From: Streptomyces xanthii
Lineage (GTDB): Bacteria; Actinomycetota; Actinomycetes; Streptomycetales; Streptomycetaceae
Direction: 5' to 3'
Assembly: GCF_014621695.1 (NCBI RefSeq)
Contig: NZ_CP061281.1
Location: forward strand, 806,001 to 870,000
DNA: 64,000 nucleotides
The position numbers and the translations under genes were made by a program. This document shows, in pieces, positions 8,037-15,556 of this stretch (position 1 is the first letter of the stretch; every line of letters starts with the position of its first letter). The notes under the pieces are model-generated. The model had not been told where the DNA came from, did no database searches, and saw only the letters and a program-made list of their open reading frames with translations.

Positions 8037-9506
8037 CTACTTGACCCCGAGGAGCTGCTCGATCGGGTCGATGGCGAAGTAGACGAGGAAGAGGACCGAG
8101 GTCCCCCACAGCAGCCAGTGCACCTCACGCGCCTTGCCGAGCGCCGTCTTGATGATGACGTAGGCGAGGAAGCCGGCGCCGATGCCGTTGGTGATGGAGT
8201 ACGTGAACGGCATGACGGCGATGGTGAGGAACGCCGGGATGGCGATGTCGTAGCGGTCCCAGTCGATGTGCTTGACCTGCGTCATCATCAGGAAGCCCAC
8301 GGCCACGAGGGCGGGGGCGGCCGCCTGGAGCGGCACGATGGTGAGTACGGGGGTCAGGAACAGCGCGAGGGCGAACAGGCCACCGGTGAAGAGGTTGGCG
8401 AAGCCCGTGCGGGCGCCTTCGCCGACGCCCGCCGCCGACTCGATGTAGGTCGTCGCGGAGGACGCGGACGCTGCGCCGCCGGCCACGGCGGCGGCGCCGT
8501 CGATGAGGAGCACCCGGCCGAGGTTGGGAACCTGGCCGCGCTCGTCGAGGAGGCCGGCCTCGGCGGTCACGCCGACGACGGTGCCCATGGTGTCGAAGAA
8601 GTCCGACAGGATGAGCGTGAAGACGAGCAGCAGCACGGTGACGACGCTGACCTGGCCGAACGCGCCGAACACGTCGAAGTTGCCGAGCAGTCCGAAGTCG
8701 GGGGACGCGACGACGGAGTCCGGGATCGCGGGCGTGGTCAGACCCCAGGTCTTGATGTCGGCGAGCTGGTCGAGGACGACGGCGAGCACGGTCATCGCGA
8801 CGATGCTGATGAGGATCGCGCCCTTGACCTTGCGGGCGAGCAGCACGATGGTCAGCACGACGCCGAGCGCGAAGACGAGCATGGGCCAGCCGGTGAGGCT
8901 GCCGGTGCCGAGCTGCACGGGCACGGTGGTGTTGGCGGCGTCGGGGACGCGGGTGACGAAGCCGGCGTCGACGAAGCCGATGAAGGCGATGAACAGGCCG
9001 ATGCCCACGCTGATGGCCTGCTTGAGCGGCTGCGGGATGGCGTGCATGACGGCTTCGCGCAGTCCGGTCAGGACCAGCACGCAGATGATGAGCCCCTCGA
9101 GCACGATCAGACCCATCGCGTCGTCCCACGTCATGAGCGGGGCGAGCTGGAAGGCCACGACGGCGTTGAGACCGAGGCCCGCGGCGAGGGCGAGCGGGAG
9201 GTTGCCGCCGACGCCCATGATGACGGTCATGACGGCGGCGACGAGCGCGGTCGCGGTGACGAGTTGGGCCGGGTCGAGCTGGGCGCCGGTCTTGTCCTCG
9301 GCCGCGCTCAGGATGATCGGGTTGAGCACGAGGATGTACGCCATCGTGAAGAACGTGGCGACACCACCGCGTATCTCACGGCCGTACGTCGAACCGCGTT
9401 CGGTGATCCGGAAGTAGCGGTCGAGCGGACCGCCGGGGGTGCGGGGAGGGCTGCCGGCCGGGGGATGCGCGTCGTACGGTGCGCCGGTCGCGCTGGGGGA
9501 ACTCAT
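8037..9506 (-). CDS. NCS2-family purine permease (AzgA type)
   Basis: A 489-residue membrane transporter with about 12-14 hydrophobic spans. AzgA-branch features are clear: TMAYILVLNPIILSAAEDK after a short cytoplasmic N terminus, GLGLNAVVAFQLAP, SDFFDTMGTVVGVTAEAGLL and SSATTYIESAAGVGEGARTG. This branch imports adenine, guanine or hypoxanthine by proton symport. AGGAG lies seven bases before the chosen ATG; about 43 further in-frame upstream codons are not needed. It is divergent from an HTH regulator gene, and the shared intergenic region carries two inverted repeats. Substrate choice among purines cannot be read from the sequence. Confidence 0.9.
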   Translation of the reverse strand: MSSPSATGAPYDAHPPAGSPPRTPGGPLDRYFRITERGSTYGREIRGGVATFFTMAYILVLNPIILSAAEDKTGAQLDPAQLVTATALVAAVMTVIMGVGGNLPLALAAGLGLNAVVAFQLAPLMTWDDAMGLIVLEGLIICVLVLTGLREAVMHAIPQPLKQAISVGIGLFIAFIGFVDAGFVTRVPDAANTTVPVQLGTGSLTGWPMLVFALGVVLTIVLLARKVKGAILISIVAMTVLAVVLDQLADIKTWGLTTPAIPDSVVASPDFGLLGNFDVFGAFGQVSVVTVLLLVFTLILSDFFDTMGTVVGVTAEAGLLDERGQVPNLGRVLLIDGAAAVAGGAASASSATTYIESAAGVGEGARTGFANLFTGGLFALALFLTPVLTIVPLQAAAPALVAVGFLMMTQVKHIDWDRYDIAIPAFLTIAVMPFTYSITNGIGAGFLAYVIIKTALGKAREVHWLLWGTSVLFLVYFAIDPIEQLLGVK

Positions 9507-9600
9507 CGAGTCTCCTGCATCTGCACGTGTCGCGGGCACGACACATGGGCGGACATGGGGAATGCATCCGGAATCAAGGACAGTTGGGAGGATCCTCTGA

Positions 9601-9622
9601 CATCGCGACAGGTGTCGCGATG
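9601..9622. promoter_or_regulatory. perfect 10+2+10 palindrome upstream of the purine permease gene
   Basis: Arms CATCGCGACA and TGTCGCGATG around GG, with no mismatch. The site lies 95 bases before the permease ATG. Dyad length and position suit a dimeric repressor operator, possibly for the adjacent double-HTH protein. It could also fold as an RNA hairpin in the permease leader. Confidence 0.55.
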
Positions 9623-9791
9623 CACGAACGCACATGCGAAGCGCTGAGGATCATACGGACAACCGCCGTGGCGGGCGGGACGGAAGCTGTTCCATCGGTC
9701 AGTAGTTGCAAGGATGTTATGGAGATCCCACGAACCGGGCCCCGCCAGGGCCGCATGCGGCCGGACACGCTTGGTGACCCTCACAAAATGC

Positions 9792-9812
9792 ACTGTTGAC
9801 TGAACACACAGT
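9792..9812. promoter_or_regulatory. inverted repeat ACTGT-N11-ACAGT
   Basis: Five-base arms 11 bases apart, 35 bases ahead of the HTH regulator start. This suits autoregulation, but short arms make chance occurrence possible. Confidence 0.35.
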
Positions 9813-9834
9813 AGCCAAAACACATATGCCCCTC

Positions 9835-9840
9835 TATCAT
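9835..9840 (+). promoter_or_regulatory. -10 box TATCAT for a leaderless regulator mRNA
   Basis: TATCAT fits TANNNT and ends seven bases before the GTG at 9848, so transcription would begin at or next to the start codon. No ribosome site is present, consistent with leaderless translation. Confidence 0.55.
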
Positions 9841-9847
9841 CCCGGCT

Positions 9848-10549
9848 GTGCCTGGTCCCCCCTCCCCCCATGCCCCGCCCCCACCCTTCGACGCGGTGGC
9901 GGCCCGCCGTATCCGCGAGTCGCTCGGCATGGCTCCGGGCCATGTCGCGCACGGCCTGAGCTCCTCCTTCGGCCTGACGTACATCACGCCCGGGACGGTC
10001 ACCGCCTGGGAGCGGGGCCTCGCCTCACCGAGCCCCGCCGAACTGACCGCGCTGGCCAGCGTGTTGTGGTGTGATCCGACCCAACTCATCGGTACGCCGC
10101 GCGCGTTGCGTGAGCACCGCCTGATCCGCGGTTACGCGGCGACGGACGTGGCCCGCGCGGTCGGCATGGATCTCGGCGTGTACGAGGAGGCCGAGCGCAC
10201 CGGCGTCTGGCCCGGCGACGACCGGCAGACGAAGGCGCTGGCCTCGGTCCTCGGGCTGTCCCAGCGCGACCGCATGTCCGTCACCGGCGACAACGGCCGG
10301 CTCGCCGAACTCCTCGGCGAGGCGGTGAGCACCCGCTGGCAGGCCCACGCCCGCGCGATCGCCAAGCTCACGGGTCTCGACCGACGCGCCCTCGCCGAGC
10401 CGCTGCGCACGATGCACCAGGAGTACCAGCACCTGATGACGGCCACCCTCAGCCGCGCGACGACCGCGGCGGCGTCCGGGGAGCAGGGGCGCGCCTATCT
10501 GGAACGGGTCACCGACCGCTTCTGGGACCTGCTGGAGGCGCAGGGCTAG
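9848..10549 (+). CDS. DNA-binding protein with two helix-turn-helix (XRE-like) segments
   Basis: A 233-residue protein beginning at a GTG with no ribosome site but a TATCAT box directly ahead. After a Pro-rich N terminus there are two XRE-like units: ARRIRESLGMAPGHVAHGLS with TPGTVTAWERGLASPSPAEL (about residues 18-75), and LREHRLIRGYAATDVARAVG with LGVYEEAERTGVW (about 88-125). The C-terminal half is helical and may dimerise or sense a ligand. Divergent orientation from the purine permease suggests it regulates that gene; this is inference. Confidence 0.75.
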   Translation: MPGPPSPHAPPPPFDAVAARRIRESLGMAPGHVAHGLSSSFGLTYITPGTVTAWERGLASPSPAELTALASVLWCDPTQLIGTPRALREHRLIRGYAATDVARAVGMDLGVYEEAERTGVWPGDDRQTKALASVLGLSQRDRMSVTGDNGRLAELLGEAVSTRWQAHARAIAKLTGLDRRALAEPLRTMHQEYQHLMTATLSRATTAAASGEQGRAYLERVTDRFWDLLEAQG

Positions 10550-10580
10550 TCGTTCGGCGCACCCTGAAACCCATCCGCCG

Positions 10581-11258
10581 TCACCGCCCTCGGCGCCGCC
10601 CGCCGCCGAGGGCGACGCCGAGGCCGTGGGCCATCTGCCCGGCGATCCACGCGGCGTACTCCTCACCGCTCCAGCCGCATGTCAGCACCAACGACCGGTA
10701 ATGGGCGGGGTCGTTGTACATCCACACGACATCCACGGCGCGCTCCCGCTCGAGGGCGGGCGGCGCGGAGGCGAGCGCCTCGAGCCGGTCGACCACCATG
10801 GCGGCTCCGGCGCGCCGGTTGCGCTGCATCGTGTCCCAGAGGGCGGCCGGCTCGGCTCCCCCGTCCGCCGCGCGCCGGACCACCTCGAAGATCTCCGCCG
10901 CGCGTTCGCCGATGACGCGGCACACCTCGGCGTAGGCGCGCAGCACCGCTTCCGGGGTGCGGGCGTCCCACACCGGCCGGAACCAGGGCCGCTCCGCCAC
11001 GGGGACCGGTTCGTCGTCACCGGCCAGCGCCTGGTCCACCGCCTCGCGCAGCAGCGCGGCCTTGGATCCGTACGCGGCGAAGACGGTCGGCCGGGCCACC
11101 TCGGCGCCGGCGGCGATGTCGGCGAGGGACGTGGCGGCGTAACCGCGGGCGACGAAGAGGCGGGTCGCGGCCGCGAGGACCGCCTGCCGGGTCTGGCGGG
11201 CCCGCTGCTCCCGCAGCGGCGAGGCGTACCGACGCCGCACATCGTCTCGGGCTCCCAT
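10581..11258 (-). CDS. TetR family transcriptional regulator
   Basis: A 225-residue regulator. The N-terminal HTH is clear: RARQTRQAVLAAATRLFVAR, then GYAATSLADIAAGAEVARPT and VFAAYGSKAALLREAV, at about residues 18-72. The helical ligand domain follows and is not diagnostic. No ribosome site precedes the ATG, but TAGAAT lies eight bases upstream, suggesting a leaderless mRNA. It is divergent from a cupin gene with 66 bases between, and probably represses it and itself through the AGACA-C-TGTCT dyad. Confidence 0.88.
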   Translation of the reverse strand: MGARDDVRRRYASPLREQRARQTRQAVLAAATRLFVARGYAATSLADIAAGAEVARPTVFAAYGSKAALLREAVDQALAGDDEPVPVAERPWFRPVWDARTPEAVLRAYAEVCRVIGERAAEIFEVVRRAADGGAEPAALWDTMQRNRRAGAAMVVDRLEALASAPPALERERAVDVVWMYNDPAHYRSLVLTCGWSGEEYAAWIAGQMAHGLGVALGGGRRRGR

Positions 11259-11266
11259 AATTGGAC

Positions 11267-11272
11267 ATTCTA
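11267..11272 (-). promoter_or_regulatory. -10 box TAGAAT for the TetR gene
   Basis: On the minus strand TAGAAT ends eight bases before the TetR ATG. It fits TANNNT and explains the missing ribosome site. Confidence 0.5.
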
Positions 11273-11286
11273 GCTTAGTATTGAAT

Positions 11287-11297
11287 AGACACTGTCT
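11287..11297. promoter_or_regulatory. operator-like dyad AGACA-C-TGTCT between TetR and cupin genes
   Basis: Perfect five-base arms around one central base. It is 30 bases upstream of the TetR start and 28 bases upstream of the cupin start, where one dimer could control both promoters. It is short for a TetR operator, so flanking imperfect symmetry (AATTGG to the left, CCAAATT to the right) may also matter. Confidence 0.45.
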
Positions 11298-11324
11298 CTC
11301 CAAATTGTGGAGCAGGAGGCGGCC

Positions 11325-11822
11325 ATGTCGTCGTCCGTCAACCGTCCTTACCTCCTGGGAAGCACCGAGGGCGAAGCGCTGTGGTTCCTCGGGAATCTGG
11401 TCACCCTCAAGGCCTCCGGAGCACAGACCCGGGGCCGGCTCACCGTGGCGGAGTTCCTCAACCCGGCCGGCTTCGCACCCCCGCTGCACCGGCATCTGGA
11501 AGAAGACGAGATGTTCTACGTCCTGTCGGGAACCGCCCGCTTCCTGTGCGACGGGCAGGAACTGGAGGCCCGCCCCGGGGACTTCGTGCTGCTGCCGGTC
11601 GGCGTGCCGCACACCTTCGTGGTCGGCGCCCAGGAGCCGCTGCGCTGTCTGCAGATCACCACACCGTCCGGCTTCGAGGACTTCGCGGCGGACGTCGGGG
11701 CACCGGCACGGGAGCGGCGCCTCCCCGATCCCGGCCCCTTCGACCCGGCGGCCCTCGGGCACGCCGCCGCCCGCCACCACATCGAGATCCTCGGCCCACC
11801 GCCGGGCATCCCGGCCACTTGA
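11325..11822 (+). CDS. cupin-domain protein, quercetin-dioxygenase-like
   Basis: A 165-residue single cupin. The metal site is visible: His55-x-His57-x4-Glu62 in LHRHLEEDE and His96 in GVPHTF. AGGAGG lies five bases before the ATG, which is preferred over a GTG six codons upstream. Single-cupin relatives bind Fe, Mn, Ni or Zn and include dioxygenases and isomerases; the reaction cannot be named. It is divergent from a TetR gene, suggesting induction by a small aromatic or toxic compound. A 48-base perfect hairpin follows the stop. Confidence 0.85.
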   Translation: MSSSVNRPYLLGSTEGEALWFLGNLVTLKASGAQTRGRLTVAEFLNPAGFAPPLHRHLEEDEMFYVLSGTARFLCDGQELEARPGDFVLLPVGVPHTFVVGAQEPLRCLQITTPSGFEDFAADVGAPARERRLPDPGPFDPAALGHAAARHHIEILGPPPGIPAT

Positions 11823-11836
11823 GCGCAGACGTCGCT

Positions 11837-11884
11837 CCAGGGCCCGGGCGGGGTGGTGCCGGCACCACCCCGCCCGGGCCCTGG
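11837..11884. terminator. 48-base perfect palindrome, probable terminator
   Basis: Twenty-four complementary bases on each side, with no unpaired centre; the middle reads GGTGGTGCC-GGCACCACC. It lies 15 bases after the cupin stop and 113 bases before the carotenoid oxygenase start. As RNA it would make a very stable hairpin ending cupin transcription. Its perfect symmetry would also allow cruciform formation. Confidence 0.75.
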
Positions 11885-11997
11885 GCCGACTGTGTCGCGG
11901 GCGGCGGAGGAGGAGCGTTGCTTCCCGTCAGGGTTGTTCCCGTCGGTACGAGTGCCGTCGGCGGGGACCGGTATCGACCACGGGACGGGGAAGCATG

Positions 11998-13503
11998 ATG
12001 GCCAGTCACACACGGCGGGGTCTCCTCAAGGGCGCGGCGGTCGCCGCGGCGGGCGGCGCGGTCGGGAGCGGTCTCGGGACCGGCTTCTTCACGGCTGCGG
12101 CGCGGGGCAGCCACATGGCCGGGGGCACGAGGGAGGCGAGGCCGTTCCTGGAAGGTGCCTTCGCTCCGGTCACCGAGGAGTTGACCGCCTTCGACCTGGA
12201 GGTGACCGGCCGCATCCCCCGCGATCTCGACGGCCGCTACCTGCGCAACGGCCCCAACGCCCTGGGCCTGGAGGACGTCCGCGCCCACCACTGGATGCTC
12301 GGCGACGGAATGGTGCACGGGGTCCGGCTGCGCGACGGGCGCGCCGAGTGGTACCGCAACCGCTGGGTCCGCTCCTCCCGGGTGACGTCGAAGCTGGGCG
12401 AGCGGTACCCGGGACAGGTGCCGCCGGACGACTTCGCGTGCAACACCTACGTGATCCCGTACAAGGGCCGCGTCCTGGCGCTGCAGGAAGGCGGTCCCCT
12501 GCCGTACGAGCTGGACGGGGAGCTGGGGACGGTGCGCCCGTACGACTTCCGCTCCACGCTCGAGGGCGCGTTCACCGCGCACACCAAGTACGACGCGGCG
12601 GCGGACGAGTTGCACGCGATCGCGTACTACCCCACCTGGGACCACGTGCGGCACATCATGATCGACCGGACCGGCCGGGTGGCACGGACCACGCGGGTTC
12701 CCGTCACGGACGCGCCGATGATGCACGACTTCGCGCTCACCGAGAAGTACGTGGTGATCGTGGACGTGCCGATCACCTTCGACGCCGCCGCGGCGGAGGC
12801 GGGCGCGATCGTGCCGTATGTGTGGAACGACGGACACCCCATGCGCATCGGCCTGTTGCCCCGTGCCGGTGGCACCACGCGCTGGTTCGAGATCGACCCC
12901 GTGTACTACTCGCACACGCTCAACGCCTACGACCACGGCGACTCCGTGGTGATGGAGTACATCGGGTTCCCCGCGCCGTTCCACGCCGCCGGGCGCGGCA
13001 TGGGCGGGCCGTGCGCGACCGGGTCCCCGACGCTGGACCGCTGGACGATCGATCCGCGCGCGGGCCGGGTCCGCAGCAGTCGCCTCGACGACCGCCCGCA
13101 GGAGTTCCCCCGCATCAACGAATCCCTGGTCGCGCACCGGCACCGCTACGCCTACACCGCGAGCGCGGCCGAGATGTGGCGCGCGTACGAGACGGCCGAC
13201 GGGGTGCCGCCCGACGAGAAGTTCACCAACCATCTGATCAAGCACGACATGCTGCGCGGCAGCACGCAGCTGATCCGCTTCCCCGACGGCGCGGCGGTGA
13301 GCGAGCCGGTGTTCGTCCCGCGGCGCGGGGCCCGGGACGAGGACGACGGCTACGTCCTGTCGTACGTGAACGACCCGGGCCGGGGCGCGACCGACCTGGT
13401 GATCCTCTCGGCCCAGGACTTCGGCGGGCGCCCGCTGGCCCGGATCCACCTTCCCGGCCGGGTACCGCTGGGATTCCACGGCAGCTGGGTGGCGGACGCC
13501 TAG
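11998..13503 (+). CDS. Tat-exported carotenoid oxygenase family protein
   Basis: A 501-residue member of the carotenoid/lignostilbene cleavage dioxygenase family. The four iron-binding histidines are apparent: His195 (FTAHTKYD), His243 (MMHDFAL), His306 (SHTLNAYDHGD) and His494 (GFHGSW). The N terminus MASHTRRGLLKGAAVAAAGG is a twin-arginine signal, so the folded enzyme is probably exported. The second of two adjacent ATGs is used because GGGGA lies at better spacing. Likely substrates are carotenoids or stilbene-like aromatics. No carotenoid biosynthesis genes are nearby. Confidence 0.9.
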   Translation: MASHTRRGLLKGAAVAAAGGAVGSGLGTGFFTAAARGSHMAGGTREARPFLEGAFAPVTEELTAFDLEVTGRIPRDLDGRYLRNGPNALGLEDVRAHHWMLGDGMVHGVRLRDGRAEWYRNRWVRSSRVTSKLGERYPGQVPPDDFACNTYVIPYKGRVLALQEGGPLPYELDGELGTVRPYDFRSTLEGAFTAHTKYDAAADELHAIAYYPTWDHVRHIMIDRTGRVARTTRVPVTDAPMMHDFALTEKYVVIVDVPITFDAAAAEAGAIVPYVWNDGHPMRIGLLPRAGGTTRWFEIDPVYYSHTLNAYDHGDSVVMEYIGFPAPFHAAGRGMGGPCATGSPTLDRWTIDPRAGRVRSSRLDDRPQEFPRINESLVAHRHRYAYTASAAEMWRAYETADGVPPDEKFTNHLIKHDMLRGSTQLIRFPDGAAVSEPVFVPRRGARDEDDGYVLSYVNDPGRGATDLVILSAQDFGGRPLARIHLPGRVPLGFHGSWVADA

Positions 13504-13539
13504 TCGGGCCCCGGCGCGGCGCCGGGCGCGGGTTCCCGC

Positions 13540-14133
13540 TCAGGCGCCGCGCCAGATGTTGTCGAACGCGGCGTTCTCGACGGACCGGCGCTGCCGCTCC
13601 GCCTCCAGTTCCAGTTCGGCGCCGCCGACCGCGGCCAGCACCGTCACCACCTGGTCCGACAGGCCCGAGGCGTCGACCGCCGACTCGTCCCCCTGCCGCA
13701 GCGCGGCGACCAGGGCCTGGAGCACCGGCTCACCCGCCTCCCAGCGGGCGACGGCGACCTCACGCGCCGCCGACGCGAGGGTCTCGGGCGGGCCGGGCCT
13801 GAAGCGGTGCGGCTTCCTCGTGACCAGGCCCTCGGCCCGGAGCCCGGCCACGTACTCCTTGGCCAGCCCGTTTCCCCGACGCCACAGCCAGTCGTCGACC
13901 AGCTCGAACGGTTCCTCGCGCACCAGCGACGACACGGCCTGCCGCATCAGCTCGTCGTCCTGCGCGGGCGCGAGCCCCGGCACGATGCGCTCCTCTCGCA
14001 CGGCGGCAGCCTCCGCGCGCACGAGGTCGACGAGCTCCCCGCCGGCAAGAGCGAGCGACAGGGCGCCCTGGTCCGCGGGAACACCGTGCTCCCGGTCCAA
14101 GGAGATGAGCAGCAGGTCCCGTGCGGTGTTCAT
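13540..14133 (-). CDS. GPP34 (GOLPH3/VPS74-like) family protein
   Basis: A 197-residue protein of the GPP34 fold, known in eukaryotes for binding phosphatidylinositol-4-phosphate at the Golgi and common in Streptomyces with unknown role. Diagnostic features are MNTARDLLLISLDREHG, a basic mid-region WLWRRGNGLAKEYVAGL, a following VTRKPHRFRPG turn, and the helical AVGGAELELEAERQRRSVEN end. GGGAGCG precedes the ATG. It starts 179 bases from a divergent membrane metallophosphoesterase. Membrane phospholipid binding is a plausible role by family analogy only. Confidence 0.85.
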   Translation of the reverse strand: MNTARDLLLISLDREHGVPADQGALSLALAGGELVDLVRAEAAAVREERIVPGLAPAQDDELMRQAVSSLVREEPFELVDDWLWRRGNGLAKEYVAGLRAEGLVTRKPHRFRPGPPETLASAAREVAVARWEAGEPVLQALVAALRQGDESAVDASGLSDQVVTVLAAVGGAELELEAERQRRSVENAAFDNIWRGA

Positions 14134-14312
14134 GAGCGCTCCCTCTGACGGTGTCGGCCAGCGTACGAGGCCTCGCCCCGGATCGCTCCGGAGGCGCGGA
14201 CGGACGCGGCATCCTGCCGGGCTCCGACGGCAGCCGGAAACCTGGCCCCGGCGGCCGCCGGATACAGTGCGCGTCGGCAGCCCCGTCGCCCGGTTGCCCG
14301 AGGAGGGGAAGC

Positions 14313-15527
14313 GTGACCGACACCCACGAGAAGCGTTCCGTCGACAGCGCGGCGCGCGAGGCACGGCAAAGACGACTGCGCCGCCTGCTGGGCCTGCTCC
14401 CGCTGATCGCGCCCGTCCTGCTGTGGACCGTGCCCTGCTGGCTCCTGCTGTACGCCGGTCAGGGCTGGCCCGTCCCCGTCACGGCGGCCGGAACGGTCCT
14501 GTTCGCCCTCGGCCTGACCGGCATGCCGCTCGCGATGGTGCGCGGCCACGGCAAGCGGCAACAGGACCGGGCGGCGATCGTCGGGGACACTCTGCTGGGC
14601 ACGAGCTGGACGCTGTTCACGTGGTCCGTCCTGCTCGGCGTCCTGCTGCGCCTCGCCCTGAGCGTGGCCGGTGTCGGCGACGGCCAGGACCGGGCCCGGA
14701 TCGTCGCCTGGGCGACCCTCGGCACGGCCGCCGTACTCCTCGCCTGGGGATACGCCGAGGCCCGCCGGGTACCGCGGGTGCGCCGGCTCGACATCGAACT
14801 CCCGCGCCTGGGCGCCGGCTTGGACGGCACCCGTGTCGCCCTCATCACCGACACGCACTACGGGCCCCTGGACCGCGCCCGCTGGTCGGCCCGGGTCTGC
14901 GACACGGTGAACACCCTGGACGCCGACCTGGTCTGCCACACCGGCGACATCGCGGACGGCACCGCCGAGCGGCGCCGTGCCCAGGCCGCCCCGCTCGGCA
15001 CCGTACGGGCCACCCGTGCCCGGGTCTACGTCACCGGCAACCACGAGTACTACAGCGAGGCCCAGGGCTGGGTCGACCTCATGGACGAACTGGGCTGGGA
15101 GCCGCTGCGCAACCGCCATCTGCTCCTCGAGCGCGGCGGTGACACCCTCGTGGTCGCGGGCGTGGACGACGTCACCGCCGAGTCCTCCGGTCTGGCGGGC
15201 CACCGCGCCCATCTCGCCGGAGCGCTGGACGGCGCCGACCCCGAGCACCCGGTCCTGCTCCTGGCCCACCAGCCCAAGTTCGTCGACGAAGCCGCGGCCG
15301 GCGGCGTCGACCTCCAGCTGTCCGGCCACACCCACGGCGGGCAGATCTGGCCCTTCCACCACCTGGTCCGCATCGACCAGCCGGCCCTCGCCGGCCTCAG
15401 CCGCCACGGCGACCGCACCCTCCTCTACACCAGCCGCGGCACCGGCTTCTGGGGCCCGCCGTTCCGCATCTTCGCCCCCAGCGAGATCACCCTCCTCGTC
15501 CTGCGCTCCCCGCAGCCGACCGCCTGA
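14313..15527 (+). CDS. membrane-anchored metallophosphoesterase
   Basis: A 404-residue protein with four hydrophobic segments (about residues 24-50, 55-75, 90-115 and 127-147), then a calcineurin-type domain: ITDTHYGPLD, HTGDIADGT, VTGNHEYYSEAQGW, LLAHQPKF and LSGHTHGGQIWPF. The last motif and layout match the YkuE-like branch acting at the membrane, which includes enzymes on lipid-linked pyrophosphates such as UDP-diacylglucosamine relatives. AGGAGGGG precedes the GTG. It is convergent with the CdsA-like gene (29 bases between stops), so a shared phospholipid theme is possible but unproven. Confidence 0.85.
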   Translation: MTDTHEKRSVDSAAREARQRRLRRLLGLLPLIAPVLLWTVPCWLLLYAGQGWPVPVTAAGTVLFALGLTGMPLAMVRGHGKRQQDRAAIVGDTLLGTSWTLFTWSVLLGVLLRLALSVAGVGDGQDRARIVAWATLGTAAVLLAWGYAEARRVPRVRRLDIELPRLGAGLDGTRVALITDTHYGPLDRARWSARVCDTVNTLDADLVCHTGDIADGTAERRRAQAAPLGTVRATRARVYVTGNHEYYSEAQGWVDLMDELGWEPLRNRHLLLERGGDTLVVAGVDDVTAESSGLAGHRAHLAGALDGADPEHPVLLLAHQPKFVDEAAAGGVDLQLSGHTHGGQIWPFHHLVRIDQPALAGLSRHGDRTLLYTSRGTGFWGPPFRIFAPSEITLLVLRSPQPTA

Positions 15528-15556
15528 CAGCACGGCCGGCCCCAGCCCCCGGTCGG

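Larger units (their letters stand above)
9507..9847. other. divergent intergenic region, purine permease / HTH regulator
   Basis: This 341-base gap holds no plausible gene. It contains the 5' leader of the permease gene, a perfect palindrome at 9601-9622, an ACTGT-N11-ACAGT repeat at 9792-9812 and a -10-like TATCAT just before the regulator start. No purine-riboswitch core was recognised. Confidence 0.7.

Noticed and set aside
7929..9647. 572-residue plus-strand ORF rich in Asp, Glu, Gly and His
   Set aside because: Antisense of the purine permease; its hydrophilic bias mirrors the hydrophobic codons of the membrane protein.
9507..9847. Purine riboswitch before the purine permease
   Set aside because: No conserved purine aptamer core or P1-P3 pattern was found; only DNA-operator-like palindromes are visible.
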